From Variovorax sp. OAS795 (GTDB lineage: Bacteria > Pseudomonadota > Gammaproteobacteria > Burkholderiales > Burkholderiaceae_C), in the NCBI RefSeq assembly GCF_040546685.1, contig NZ_JBEPOH010000001.1, forward strand, positions 372,001-436,000: a DNA stretch of 64,000 bases, read 5' to 3'. The notes beneath the pieces are model-generated. The model ran no database searches and was not told the origin of the DNA. It saw only the letters and a program-made list of their open reading frames with translations. Below, in pieces: positions 24,277 through 35,191 of the stretch (positions within the stretch are counted from its first letter, which is position 1; each line of letters opens with the position of its first letter). The position numbers and the translations under genes are program-made.

Positions 24277-26325
24277 TCAGGCCACCGGCAGGGTAAACCG
24301 GAACACGGTGCCGCGGGCGCCGTTGGGCTCGAACATGAGCACGCCGCCATGTTGCTCCACCACCGTGCGGCACAGGCTGAGGCCCAGGCCCATGCCATCG
24401 GCCCGCGTGGTGAAAAAAGGCGTGAAGAGGCGGCTCGCCACCTCGTCGCTGATGCCGCAGCCGACATCGGCCACCGAAAACTCGAGCCAGCGCCGCGCGT
24501 CCTCCGCGCCGGAGCCGCCCACGGCCACCACGCGCGCCACACGCAGCCGCAGGACGCGGCCGGTGGTGCTCTCCGCCATGTCCATCGCCTGCATTCCATT
24601 GCGCGCCAGGTTGAGCAATACCTGTTCGACCAGCGTGCGGTCGCACATGGCTTTCGGCAGGCCTTCCTCGAGCACCACCTCGATGCTCACGCCCAGCTTG
24701 CGCGCCTGCAGCCGCACCAGCGGCAGCACCGCGTCGATCAGCGCCTGCGCGGCCACCGCTTCGCGCGTGCGGTCGCGCCGGCGGACGAAGTCGTGCACGC
24801 TGCGGATCACCTGGCCCGCGCGGTCGGCCTGTTCGGCAATGCGCCGCACCGCCATGGCCACCTCGGCCTGCTCGCCCTTGGCGTGCGGGCCCAGCATGTT
24901 GAGCGAGCCGGTCGCGTAGCTGGCGATGGCCGCCAGCGGCTGCGTGAGTTCGTGGCTCAGCAGCGAGGCCATTTCGCCGACGGTGGCGAGCCGCGCGCTG
25001 GCCTGCAGGCGCTCCTGGCTGGCGCGCGAGAGTTCCTCGATGCGGCGCTGTTCGCTGATGTCGATGAACGCGCTCATCCAGCCGGTCTGCACGCGCTGCG
25101 CGTTGATCAGCGGGGCCTCGAAGATGAGCACCGGAAAACGCGTGCCGTCCTTGCGCATGAAGACCGACTCGAAGCCTTCGCGCGGCGGCATGCCGCCGGC
25201 CAGGCGCCGGGCCTGGCGCTGCTGGTATTCGTGCGCCAGTTCGGTGGGCCAGTAGGGCGCCTCGATCGGTTCGCCGCTGCCGGCCATCAGCTCCTCGGGG
25301 CTGAAGCCGACCATTTCGCAGAAGGCGGGATTCACGTAGGTGATGCGCCCCTGCAGGTCGCGTGCGCGCAGGCCGGTGATGACCGAGTCTTCCATCGCCT
25401 TGCGGAAGGCGAGCGCATCGGCCAGGTCGCGCTCGGCGCGCAGCCGGCGCCGCGTGTCGCGCGCCAGCAGCGCCAGCACCGAGACCAGCGCGATCGAGAT
25501 GGCCGTGACCAGCGCCGTGAGCACGTTGGGAAAGAGATCGGGCGCGGAGCGCCAGCCATCGACGCGCAGCATCAGCGCGACACCGGGCAGGTCGATCAGC
25601 TGCTGCGAGGTGAACACGCGCGTGCCCGTGCGGCGCGAAGTGCCGAGCGCCACCAGGCGCGTGCCGTCGGCCTCGGTGAAAGCCACCTCCTGGCCGCGCG
25701 TGAGCGTGGGGCCGACCAGTTCGGTGAGCGTGTCGCGCAGCGAGTAGCTGGCCACCAGGAAGCCGCCTGCGTCGATGGGCACGCACAGCTCCATCACCTC
25801 GACGCCGCCGCCGCCGAGGATCGGCACGTAGTGGCTCGGCGAATAGGCCGGCGCACCGAGCTTGCGCGCGGCGGCGCAGGCAAGCGCCACGTCGGACTGG
25901 TCGGGGCCGCGGCTCTCGTCGTCGATCAGCCGCATGCGGTAGGGCGTGTTGACGGCCTCCAGCGGGCGCAGCGCGGCATCGCGCCATTCGAGCCGGAGCC
26001 ATTCCCGGTGCTCGCGCAGCAGGCTGGCCGCGGCCTCGGGCCAGTGCGTGCGGTCCACGCCGGAGACCTGGGTGGCACGCAGGCTCTGGGCATTGCGCTG
26101 CAGGCCGATGCGCAGGTCGGACACGGCGTCGGCGGTGTCGCGGTCGAGCGTGGCCTGCACCTGCTCGACCTCGTGGCGCCCCGCGAGCCACACCACGGTG
26201 ACCAGCAGCGCCGACACCAGCACGGCCAGGATCAGCCAGAGGAACCAGCGCTGCCACAGCGAGCGCAGGCGCACGAACGCTGCCAGCGCCCACCGCGGCG
26301 GTGCGACGTGCAAGGCACCTTCCAT
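24277..26325 (-). CDS. PAS-containing sensor histidine kinase (DctB/DctS-like)
   Basis: 682 residues. One hydrophobic helix near residues 25-50 and another near 270-290 bracket a periplasmic sensing domain of CACHE-like size. A PAS domain follows ([40 protein letters not shown]), then the dimerisation/phosphoacceptor helix with His458 in [18 protein letters not shown], the N-box near Asn576 (LARNGMQAM), and the ATP site DVGCGISD (Asp620) and [18 protein letters not shown]. It senses an external signal and phosphorylates the adjacent FixJ-type regulator. The ATG at 26325 lies 2 nt after the nitrilase stop, so the kinase appears to be cotranslated with the nitrilase/yhdP operon, which is uncommon. 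Confidence 0.92.
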   Translation of the reverse strand: MEGALHVAPPRWALAAFVRLRSLWQRWFLWLILAVLVSALLVTVVWLAGRHEVEQVQATLDRDTADAVSDLRIGLQRNAQSLRATQVSGVDRTHWPEAAASLLREHREWLRLEWRDAALRPLEAVNTPYRMRLIDDESRGPDQSDVALACAAARKLGAPAYSPSHYVPILGGGGVEVMELCVPIDAGGFLVASYSLRDTLTELVGPTLTRGQEVAFTEADGTRLVALGTSRRTGTRVFTSQQLIDLPGVALMLRVDGWRSAPDLFPNVLTALVTAISIALVSVLALLARDTRRRLRAERDLADALAFRKAMEDSVITGLRARDLQGRITYVNPAFCEMVGFSPEELMAGSGEPIEAPYWPTELAHEYQQRQARRLAGGMPPREGFESVFMRKDGTRFPVLIFEAPLINAQRVQTGWMSAFIDISEQRRIEELSRASQERLQASARLATVGEMASLLSHELTQPLAAIASYATGSLNMLGPHAKGEQAEVAMAVRRIAEQADRAGQVIRSVHDFVRRRDRTREAVAAQALIDAVLPLVRLQARKLGVSIEVVLEEGLPKAMCDRTLVEQVLLNLARNGMQAMDMAESTTGRVLRLRVARVVAVGGSGAEDARRWLEFSVADVGCGISDEVASRLFTPFFTTRADGMGLGLSLCRTVVEQHGGVLMFEPNGARGTVFRFTLPVA

Positions 26326-26327
26326 CG

Positions 26328-27143
26328 CTAGAGCACGCAGTGCGAGAGCACCGGCAGCTGGGCGCGCATGCGCGCGACCTGCCCGGCGTCGATGTCGAAC
26401 AGCACCACGCCTTCCTCGCTGGCCTGCTGCGCCACCACCGTTCCCCAGGGATCGACGACCATCGACTGGCCCCAGGTGTGGCGGCCGTTCTCGTGCGTGC
26501 CGCCCTGCGCGGGCGCCACCACCCAGGCCAGGTTCTCGATGGCCCGGGCGCGCAGCAGCACTTCCCAGTGCGCGGCGCCGGTGGTGCGGGTGAAGGCACT
26601 GGGCACCAGCAGCAGGTCGGCGCCCTCTTTGGCGAGCGCGCGGTAGAGCTCCGGAAAGCGCAGGTCGTAGCAAACGCTCATGCCCACGCGCCAGCGGTGG
26701 CCATCGCGCGATGGCAGGTCGAACACCACGGGCGCGGCACCCGGTGCGATGACGCGGCGCTCGTCGTAGCGCTCGGTGCCGTTGTCGAAATAGAACAGGT
26801 GGATCTTGTCGTAGCGCGCCACGCACCGGCCCTCCGGCGAGAAGCACAGCGAGCTGTTGAACACGTGATCGGCATCCGTGGTCTCGATCGGTAGCGTGCC
26901 GCCGACGATCCAGAGCCCGAACTCGCGCGCCGCATCGGCAAGAAAGCCCTGCACGGTGCCGGCCCCGGCGGTTTCGCGCAGGCCCAGCTTGTCGGTGTCG
27001 CGCGCGCCCATCATGCAGAAATACTCGGGCAGCACCGCGAGCTCGGCGCCGCCTTCGGCGGCTTGGGCCAGCAGGTTGTGCGCGCGCGCGAGGTTGGCTT
27101 CGCGGGCGATGGCGGACACCATCTGGATGGCTGCGACTTTCAT
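26328..27143 (-). CDS. Carbon-nitrogen hydrolase (nitrilase/omega-amidase family)
   Basis: 271 residues of the nitrilase superfamily (Nit/omega-amidase branch), cytoplasmic. Catalytic triad: Glu in [12 protein letters not shown], Lys in [12 protein letters not shown], Cys in [15 protein letters not shown]. Such enzymes hydrolyse small amides, for example deaminated glutathione or 2-oxoglutaramate (family knowledge). Its ATG overlaps the stop of yhdP by 4 nt and its stop is 2 nt from the sensor kinase start. A nitrilase next to yhdP is a common arrangement in betaproteobacteria, suggesting a link to cell-envelope repair or metabolite repair, though none is demonstrated. Confidence 0.92.
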   Translation of the reverse strand: MKVAAIQMVSAIAREANLARAHNLLAQAAEGGAELAVLPEYFCMMGARDTDKLGLRETAGAGTVQGFLADAAREFGLWIVGGTLPIETTDADHVFNSSLCFSPEGRCVARYDKIHLFYFDNGTERYDERRVIAPGAAPVVFDLPSRDGHRWRVGMSVCYDLRFPELYRALAKEGADLLLVPSAFTRTTGAAHWEVLLRARAIENLAWVVAPAQGGTHENGRHTWGQSMVVDPWGTVVAQQASEEGVVLFDIDAGQVARMRAQLPVLSHCVL

Positions 27144-30100
27144 TGCGTGGTCTCCGTTTTCTTGCCTTCGCCGCTCGCCGGCGGCGCGGGAAAAATCGAG
27201 GCGTTCGGCAGGATGGATCGTGGCACCTTGGCGATCTTGGGGTCGGCCCAGGTGCCTTCGATGTGGAACTCCTGTGTGGCGGCCGCGGCAAGCGGCTTGC
27301 TCAGCACCCACTGCGCGAGGAAGGTGCCGAGGCCGATCGCGGGGTTGATGGCGGTGGCCACCAGCGCCGCGGTGCCGGCGTTGATCTCGGGCACCACGAC
27401 CACGCGCAGGTCCTGCGTCTCGCGCACGATGTCGGCCGAACCGTCCATCAGCGCGGCCGCGTTGACGCCCTTCATCTGCAGGTTGTTGGTGCTCGCGATG
27501 CCGTTGGTGATTTTCGCGTCGCCGCGGATGAAGTCGAAGGCGAAGCCCTGGCTGAACACGTCGCGGAAGTCCAGCGTGAGCCGGCGCGGCAGCGCCTGCA
27601 GGCTCAGCACGCCGAGCAACTTGGCCAGCCCGGGATCGGCCTTCAGGAATTGGCCCGACTCCACGTTGACCTGGATCTGGCCGCCCAGCGTGGGATAGTC
27701 CAGAGAGAACGGCGAACCGCGCCAGTGGACCTCGCCCTCGAGCCGCCCGCTTCCGCGGCGCAGCACGCCGGGCATGCCGAAGCGCGTGAGCAGGTTGCCC
27801 GCGTCGGCGATGTCGAGCCTGAAGGTCATGGCGGTGCGCCGGCGCTCGGAGCGGCCCGGCGTGGCGGCGCCGCTCGCGGCCCAGGTGCCCTTGGCCGTGA
27901 AGCTTGCCTCGGGCATGCTGAAGCTCAGCTTGTTGAGCAGCCATTCGCGGCCCGCGCCGCCGCGGTTGACGGCATCGATCTCGGCGCGGCCCAGGCGCTT
28001 GCCCAGCAGCTCGAAGTCGTCGATGACGATGTCGAGCGCGGGCAGCGTGCCCGGCTCCTCGTCGAGCAGCGCTTCGACCTGCGTGGCCTCGGCGGGCGCG
28101 ATCTTGAGCCGCGCCAGGCGTGCATAGAGCCGTCCGGCCTGCGTATGGCGGTACTCGGCATAGCCGCTGAGCTCGGTGGCGTCGATGTTGGCGCGCCAGA
28201 GCGTGCCCTCGCGCGTGCCGCCGAGCACCACGTTGTGCAGCGTGCGGCCCCCGATGCCGAGCTGCTGCGCGCGCACCGCGAGGCGCGTGGGCACGTAGCC
28301 CATGGCCCCGTCCTCGGCACCGCCGGGCGCCTCGGCCGCGCCGGAGGCGGCGCCGGTGCCCGCGTCGCCGACCAGGGCCTGCCAGGCCGGCATGTCGAGC
28401 TTGGCGATGTTGACGTTGGCCGTCACGCCGCGGTCCGGCACGCTGGCGGTCTCGCCCGGCGCCAGGCCGATGCCGACGCTTCCGCGCAGCACCCGCGCCT
28501 CGGGCCCCGAGATGTCGCGCACATACTGCACCGCGCCGATGCGGCCGAGCTCCATCGACAGCTGGTCCTGCACCGCGACCTGGGCACCCGCGCGGGTCTC
28601 GCGCTGCAGCACCTTCTTCTCGATGCGCAGCGGCATCTGCTCGTCGGCCGTCTTCACCAGCGGGGCGGGCAGCTGCAGCGCCAGGCCCTGCAGCGTGCTG
28701 GTGACAGAGAACTCCGGTGCTCCGTCGCGCATCGAGAAGGTGGCCGCGTAGGGCGTGCTGCCGCTGGCCTTGGCCGCGATGCGCGTGAGCCAACCGGCTT
28801 CGCGCGCACCGCGCAGCCCCTCGGCCGTGGCCGTGCCCTGCGCTTTCAGCGCCACCTCGCGGTTGGCACCGGCAAAGCGGCCGCGGCCCTCGAGCCGGAT
28901 GTCGCCGCCCAGGAGGCGCGCCTGCACGTTGGCCAGCGAAAAGCCCGTTTCGGTGAAGCTCACCGTGCCCTTCGCCTGGCTGAACGACGGCGCCTCGGGC
29001 ACGAACTGCAGTTCGTTGTCGGACAGCGCGATGCTGGCCTGGACCTTGGCCTCCTGCATGGCCGCGAGCGGCAGCTCCAGGTGCAGGCGGTAGTCGGCCG
29101 CGCCGGTGGCGCGCGCGCGGGACAGCAGCTCGCCGGTTTCACCCGCCAGCGGCGCGCCCACGCGCAGCAGCTCGCCCAGCGGTCCCTTGGCCTGTGCATC
29201 CACGCGCAGCAGCGAGGCGTGGTGCGACATGTCGGGAATCTGCGCTTCGGCCTTGGTCACCTCGATGCCGGACGCGCCGGCCAGCCGCCCGCGCGCGTTG
29301 CGCACCAGCATGCCCGCGCGCTCGAACACCAGTTCGCCGGAGAGGCCGGTGAGCGCCGGCCACACCGGTGCCGGCGTGCCGGTGCGCGCCGCAGGGGCGC
29401 CCGCCTTGGCGGCCGTCGATGCGGCGATGGCCGAAGTGGGGGGCACGTAGGCGTAGGTCACGTCGGCCACCTTGGCCACGATGCGGAAGTCGCCCTTCTT
29501 CGGGTCCATGAAAGGCATGTCGTGCAGGTCGCCGCGCACACGGAAGTCGACGCTGCTGGCCGTGCCCTTGGTGACCGCACTGTGCACGTAGTCGCGCGTG
29601 TGCTGCGGGATGACGAGCGGCAGGTAGCGGTACACCCGCGTGCCGTCGGCGCGCGTGAGCTTGCCCTGCAGGTCGAGCACGCCGGGGTAGCGCGCGCGCC
29701 CGGACGACACGGCGGGATCGCTGGTGCGCCAGCTGGCCTCGGCCTCGCCCTCGGCATCGGTGTTGGCAAAGCGCAGCTTGGACACCTGCAGCTGCGCGTT
29801 GTCCTTGTCGAGCTTCCACTGCAGCTGGGCGGCGAGCCGGTCGATCGGAATCACCGGCTCCTCGAACACGCCCGGAAACTCGATCGTGCCCTTGGCCACG
29901 CTCAGCGCGGCAGTGCCGCCGGCATGGGTGGCGTCGAAGTCGAGCGTGGCACCGCTCACACCGGGCGATCCGGCATGCGGGTGCTGTGGCGGCGCCGCCG
30001 TGGGGGCTTCCGGCGCGGCCGGCTGCGAAGCGACGCGCAGGCCGCTGATCCGCCCCTTGGCCTGGTAGCGCTCGGGCGCGCCCAGCGAGCCTTGCCAGTT

Positions 30101-31323
30101 CAGGTCGATGCGCTCGACCAGCCCGCGCGGCGCATAGGCGTCGAGCGCGCGGTGCGTGGCGTCGCCCAGCGGCAGGCGGTCGGCGATGAGCGCCAGCGCG
30201 GCCAGGTCGAGACGGTCGGCGCGCAGCGCGCCGTGCTCCGGCGTGCGGCCGCTCGCGGGCGAATGCTGCAGCCACAGGTTGCCGCCCGGCCAGCGCATGC
30301 CGTCGGCGGTGTCGAACTGCAGCGCGGTGGTCGAGAACTCGAGGTTCTCTTCATTCAGCTGGCCCGCGAGGCGGCCGGTGACCGAACGCAGCACCAGCGG
30401 CTGGAGCTCCCGGCCGAGCGAGGCGTCGATGCGGTGCAGGCCGAGGTCCGCCGCGCCGCCCACGAGCTGGCCTTTTTTCACGTCGGCCCAGAGGCGCAGC
30501 GCACCGCTGCCTTCGCGGATGCGCGCGTCGATGGACACATAGCGGCCCAGGCGGGTGACGTCCATGTAGGGCAGGTCGGCGTAGATCTGCCCGTCCCAGG
30601 TTTGCCACCGGCCGGAGCGCACCGACAAGAGCGGCTGGCGGAACTGGCCGCGCAGGGTGAAGCGCTCGCCCCATCCGGCCGGCGGCGTGGCGTCGAGCCG
30701 CAGGCCGTGGCGGCGGCCGCCATTGCGCGCCGCGAAGCGCACGTCGGTCAGCAGCAGCGGCTCGGCCTGGCGCTGCTCGTCGGTCCAGCGCACGGTGCCG
30801 CCTTCGACGACCAGTTCGCGCTGCGCAAAAAACCAGTCGGCGGCGCGGGTCTCTCCGGTCGTGTCGTTGGACATGTGCAGGCCCGCCACGTGCAGCTTGC
30901 CGAACGCGTCGCGCCGCACGTCGACCTGCGGGCCTTCGATATAGAGCTGCTCGAAGTTCAGGCGCCACAGCGAACGCGGCGAGACGCTCGCCACAACCCG
31001 CACGAGCCGCAGGGCTTCTGAAGCCGCAGGGCTTCTCGCTGCTGGGCATCGTGCAGGACCACGTCGCGCAGCTCGAAGACTGGGAACAGGCTATCGGAAC
31101 GCGCGGTGATCGACCCGATGCGAACGGGTACCCCGATGGCCTTGCTGGCTTGTGCCTCGAGCGCGCCACGGTAGTCGCCGATTCGCGGCACAATCCACGC
31201 GTGTAGGACAACCACTGACAGCGCCAGCAGAAGCCATGCAGCGATCAGCAGACCCAACAGCCAGCGCGCCGTCGCAGCGGTGATCTTGAGCAGACGTGAA
31301 GGGGAAGACGCCGTGTCGTTCAT
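27140..31323 (-). pseudogene. yhdP: YhdP family AsmA-like envelope protein, disrupted by 17-bp duplication
   Basis: Repaired length is 1388 residues. N-terminus: cytoplasmic tail, one membrane anchor (WLLGLLIAAWLLLALSVVVL), then the start of the DUF3971 domain (GVPVRIGSITARSD). The rest is a long beta-rich periplasmic rod of the YhdP/AsmA bridge-protein class, thought to carry phospholipids between membranes, and ends with the AsmA_2-type FRLDIADAGNLLTRFGM and IEGTWADPKI region. The reading frame is broken at 31005-31036, where AGCCGCAGGGCTTCT occurs twice with a 17-nt period; deleting one copy gives REALRLVRVVASVSPRSLW in frame. The C-terminal ORF alone could start at a GTG (31003) but lacks the membrane anchor. 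The stop overlaps the nitrilase ATG. Confidence 0.87.
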
Positions 31324-31348
31324 TGAGGATCGCGCTGTGTCAGGAATT

Positions 31349-34141
31349 ATGACCGCCAGCACTCAGAGGGGTTCCACGGAAACCAATATCAGCGTGAACC
31401 AGTTGCCAGCCACGCCACCGATCGCGATCGAAGCCGCGTTTTCTTCCTATTCGCGCTTCGTCCAGCGCCTGCGCCGCAGGTATGCGGGCGAGCTTGCATT
31501 GCTTCCTCCTGGCGCGCCGCTGCGCGAGTCGATGATGCAGGCCTACGAGGCGCTGCGTGCACGCGGGGACAACGTCGGCGATGCGCTGCGCATTGTGCGG
31601 CAGCTGGTGATGGAGCGGCTCGTCGCGCTCGACTGCGATGCGCAGGCCCCGCTGGCCGTGGTGACCACTGCCGTCACCCAGCTCGCGGAATTCGCGCTCG
31701 ACATCGCCTGCCGCGACGCATGCCAGGAGCTCGATGCGATCCACGGCGCGCCGCTCGGGCCGGAGGGGCAGCGCGCGCAGCTCTGGGTGGTGGGCATGGG
31801 CAAGCTCGGTGCGCGCGAGCTCAACGTGTCCAGCGACATCGACCTGATCTACCTGTACGACCTGGACGGCGAAACCCGCGGCGATGCCGACGGCCGCGGC
31901 CGCCTCTCGAACCAGGAATATTTTTCGCGCGCCGTGAAGCGCATCTATGCGCTGGTGGGCGACACCACGGAGCATGGCTTCGTGTTCCGCGTCGACCTGG
32001 CGTTGCGGCCCAACGGCAACTCGGGGCCGAGCGTGGTGTCGCTCGACGCCCTCGAAGAATACTTCCAGGTCCAGGGCCGCGAGTGGGAGCGCTTCGCCTG
32101 GATGAAGAGCCGTGTGGTGGCGCCGCGCGACATCGTTGCGCAGGGCCTGGCCCAAAGCCTGCGCGGCACGGTGCTGCCTTTCGTGTTCCGCCGCTACCTC
32201 GACTACAGCGTGTTCGATTCGCTGCGCACGCTGCACCGGCAGATCCGCGAGCAGTCGGCACGCCGCAGCGCCGGCCGGCCCGAGCGCGCGAACGACGTCA
32301 AGCTGTCGCGCGGGGGCATCCGCGAAATCGAATTCACGGTGCAGCTGCTGCAGGTGGTGCGCGGCGGCCAGTTTCCCGAACTGCGCACCCGGCCGACGCT
32401 GGACGCCTTGCAGCGCGTGGCGCGGGCCGGGCTCATGCCGCAGGAAACTGCCGATGCGCTGGCCTCCGCCTACGAGTTCCTGCGCAAGGTCGAGCACCGC
32501 ATCCAGTACCTGGACGACCAGCAGACGCACGTGCTGCCGGTGGCCGACGACGACCTGCGCTGGATCGCGCAGACCATGGGCTACCCCGGCTGCTGCCCCT
32601 TTCTCGCGCAACTCGACACGCACCGCGAACTGGTCGCACAGGAATTCGACAAGCTGCTCGGCGGCGAGAAGCCGTGCAGCGGCAAATGCAGCGGCAAGAA
32701 GGCCGCCGCGCCTGCCGACCTGGCCGACCTGCTCGACGAGCTGCCGCCTGCGTTTGCCGAGCGCATCCGCAACTGGTGCGAGCACCCCCGCGTGATGGCG
32801 CTGCGCGAAGAAACGCGGGCACGGCTGCGCCAGCTGGTGCAGCGCACCGGCCAGTGGCTCAAGGAGCCCGATGGCGACGGACCCGGACAGACGCCGCGCC
32901 ACGTGGATGCGGCCCTGCGATGGGCCGACTGGATCGAGCCGCTGCTGCGGCGCGAGAGCTACCTGGCGCTGCTGGTCGAACGGCCCGCCGTGCAGGAGCG
33001 GCTGCTGCGGCTCCTGGGCGCGGCCAAGTGGCCGGCGCGCTACCTGATGCAGCACCCGGGCGTGATCGACGAGCTCGCGAGCGACGAAATGCTGTCGGGC
33101 CGGTTCGTGGCGGCGGAGTTCGAGCGCGAGCTCGAGGCGCGCCACGCCTCGCTGAGCCGCACCGGCGAAGCCGACGAGGAGCGCCTGCTCAACCTGCTGC
33201 GCCACGCCCACCATGCCGAGGTGTTCCGCACGCTGGCGCGCGACGTGGACGGGCGCATCACCGTGGAGCAGGTGGCCGACGACCTGAGCGCGCTGGCCGA
33301 CACCACGCTGCGCGTGACGGCCCGCTGGTGCTGGCCGCACGTGCGCAACATCCACCGCGAAGTGCCGCAGTTCGCGGTCATCGGCTACGGCAAGCTGGGC
33401 GGCAAGGAGCTGGGCTACGGCAGCGACCTGGACATCGTGTTCGTCTACGACGACGACGACGAGCGCGCGGGCGAGGTCTATGCGGCCTATGTGCGCAAGC
33501 TGATCAACTGGCTCACCGTGAAGACGCGCGAGGGCGACCTGTTCGAGATCGACACGGCGCTGCGGCCGAACGGCAATTCGGGCCTGCTGACGACCACCTT
33601 CGAGGCCTACGAGCGCTACCAGCTCGGCCGCGGCAGCAACACCGCATGGACCTGGGAACACCAGGCCATGACGCGCGCCCGCTTCGTGCTCGGCAGCGCC
33701 GAGCTCGGCGCCCGCTTCGATCGCGTGCGCGAGGCCGTGATCGTGGCACCGCGCGACCGCCACTCGCTCAAGGCCGAGATCATCGCCATGCGCGACAAGG
33801 TGCGCGGCGCGCGGCCGGTGAAAGCCGGGCACTTCGACGTCAAGCACAGTCCTGGCGGCATGGTGGACGCCGAGTTCGCGGTGCAGTTCCTGGTGCTGTC
33901 CGAGTCGGCCGGCCATCCGGAGCTGATTCCGAACGTCGGCAACATCGCGCTTCTGGTGCGCGCCGAAGAAGCCGGACTGCTGCCTGCCGCCGTGGGCCGC
34001 AATGCCGCCGCGGCGTACCGCGAGCTGCGCCGCGTGCAGCACCGCGCGCGCCTCAACGAAGAGCCGACGCAGGTCGCACCGCCCGCCTTGTCGCGGGAAC
34101 GCGAAGCCATGCTGGCGCTGTGGAAGGCGGTATTTGGCTGA
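31349..34141 (+). CDS. glnE: Bifunctional glutamine synthetase adenylyltransferase/deadenylase
   Basis: 930 residues, the typical GlnE length. It contains two nucleotidyltransferase domains: N-terminal adenylyl-removing site GMGKLGARELNVSSDIDLIY near residue 148 and C-terminal adenylylating site GYGKLGGKELGYGSDLDIVF near residue 678, each followed by a GlnD_UR_UTase helical domain (SRGGIREIEFTVQLLQ; SPGGMVDAEFAVQFLVL). It switches glutamine synthetase activity in response to PII and glutamine. The start ATG 31349 has AGGA 3 nt upstream and is only 25 nt from the divergent yhdP start, so the two promoters must lie within each other's 5' regions. Alternative upstream starts read in from the yhdP gene region and lack conservation. 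Confidence 0.95.
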   Translation: MTASTQRGSTETNISVNQLPATPPIAIEAAFSSYSRFVQRLRRRYAGELALLPPGAPLRESMMQAYEALRARGDNVGDALRIVRQLVMERLVALDCDAQAPLAVVTTAVTQLAEFALDIACRDACQELDAIHGAPLGPEGQRAQLWVVGMGKLGARELNVSSDIDLIYLYDLDGETRGDADGRGRLSNQEYFSRAVKRIYALVGDTTEHGFVFRVDLALRPNGNSGPSVVSLDALEEYFQVQGREWERFAWMKSRVVAPRDIVAQGLAQSLRGTVLPFVFRRYLDYSVFDSLRTLHRQIREQSARRSAGRPERANDVKLSRGGIREIEFTVQLLQVVRGGQFPELRTRPTLDALQRVARAGLMPQETADALASAYEFLRKVEHRIQYLDDQQTHVLPVADDDLRWIAQTMGYPGCCPFLAQLDTHRELVAQEFDKLLGGEKPCSGKCSGKKAAAPADLADLLDELPPAFAERIRNWCEHPRVMALREETRARLRQLVQRTGQWLKEPDGDGPGQTPRHVDAALRWADWIEPLLRRESYLALLVERPAVQERLLRLLGAAKWPARYLMQHPGVIDELASDEMLSGRFVAAEFERELEARHASLSRTGEADEERLLNLLRHAHHAEVFRTLARDVDGRITVEQVADDLSALADTTLRVTARWCWPHVRNIHREVPQFAVIGYGKLGGKELGYGSDLDIVFVYDDDDERAGEVYAAYVRKLINWLTVKTREGDLFEIDTALRPNGNSGLLTTTFEAYERYQLGRGSNTAWTWEHQAMTRARFVLGSAELGARFDRVREAVIVAPRDRHSLKAEIIAMRDKVRGARPVKAGHFDVKHSPGGMVDAEFAVQFLVLSESAGHPELIPNVGNIALLVRAEEAGLLPAAVGRNAAAAYRELRRVQHRARLNEEPTQVAPPALSREREAMLALWKAVFG

Positions 34142-35168
34142 CGGAGCCCGCACCCGCGCCGCTTCGGCATGGGCCGCCTGCGCGCTGGCGGCGGCCGTTC
34201 TTCTGGCCGGCTGCGCGAGCGGTCCGCGCGGCAGCGGCGCCAGCGGCGGCCGGGACGGCGCCGGCAGCAACATTCCAGCGGACCTGGACCGCGTGCCCGA
34301 TGCCGAGCCCCGCGTCGAGCCGATCCGCAACGGCGGCGGCACCAGCAAGCCCTACACGGTGCTGGGTCGGGCCTACCAGCCGATCACCGACGACCGGCCG
34401 TTCCGCGAGTCGGGCATCGCGTCCTGGTACGGCCGCAAGTTCCACAGCGCCTCGACCGCGAGCGGCGAGCCCTACGACATGTACGCCATGACGGCTGCGC
34501 ACAAGACCTTGCCGCTGCCCAGCTACGTGCGGGTGCGCAACCCGGCCAACGGGCGCGAGGTGATCGTGCGGGTGAACGACCGCGGGCCGTTCGTCGATGG
34601 CCGCGTCATCGACCTGAGCTACACGGCGGCGCTCAAGCTCGACCTGCTGCGCGGCGTGGCGCCGGTGGAGATCGAGCGCATCACGAACGAGGACATCCGC
34701 ACCGGCGCCTGGCGCCGGGACTCGGGCACCGCGTATGCTTCGACGATGCCGGTGGCGCCGCAGACGGCCATGGCACCGGCGGCACCGCCGACAACGCCAA
34801 CGGCTCAGCCGGCGCCGGACGCGCCATCGCCGCGGCCGGCGATCGAGGTCGCCGAACTGCCGCCGATGGCGCCCGCCAATCCCCCGGCATCCGCGGCGCG
34901 CTCGACGGCATCGCCTTCTTTCGCCGCTGCAACTGCGGGCTTCTGGGTACAGCTGGGCGCCTTCCGCGAGCGCGACGGCGCCGAGAACCTCATGAGCGAG
35001 GCCGCGCGCGGCCTGCCCACGCTGGCGCCGCAGCTGCGCGTTTTCAGCGAAGCCGGCACGCACCGCCTGCAGGCCGGCCCCTTTCCATCACGCTCGGCGG
35101 CCGGAGAAGCCGTCGCGCAACTGCGCGAGAGCCTGCGCATCGCACCGATGGTGGTGGAGCGCCGCTGA
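34134..35168 (+). CDS. rlpA: RlpA family septal/endolytic transglycosylase lipoprotein
   Basis: 344 residues. Lipoprotein signal ending LLAGC, then a double-psi beta-barrel from about residue 94: GIASWYGRKFHSASTASGEP, with the catalytic-type Asp/His residues in YDMYAMTAAHKTLPLPSYVR and VNDRGPFVDGRVIDLSY. A Pro/Ala-rich linker (residues ~200-260) leads to a C-terminal SPOR domain (GFWVQLGAFRERDGAENL) that targets denuded septal glycans. I infer a TTG start at 34134: GGAAGG lies 6 nt upstream and no nearer ATG exists before the signal peptide; it overlaps glnE by 8 nt. It converges with the CMD gene 23 nt away. Confidence 0.88.
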   Translation: MADGARTRAASAWAACALAAAVLLAGCASGPRGSGASGGRDGAGSNIPADLDRVPDAEPRVEPIRNGGGTSKPYTVLGRAYQPITDDRPFRESGIASWYGRKFHSASTASGEPYDMYAMTAAHKTLPLPSYVRVRNPANGREVIVRVNDRGPFVDGRVIDLSYTAALKLDLLRGVAPVEIERITNEDIRTGAWRRDSGTAYASTMPVAPQTAMAPAAPPTTPTAQPAPDAPSPRPAIEVAELPPMAPANPPASAARSTASPSFAAATAGFWVQLGAFRERDGAENLMSEAARGLPTLAPQLRVFSEAGTHRLQAGPFPSRSAAGEAVAQLRESLRIAPMVVERR

Positions 35169-35191
35169 AGCGCGGCATCGGCCGCGCGCTC

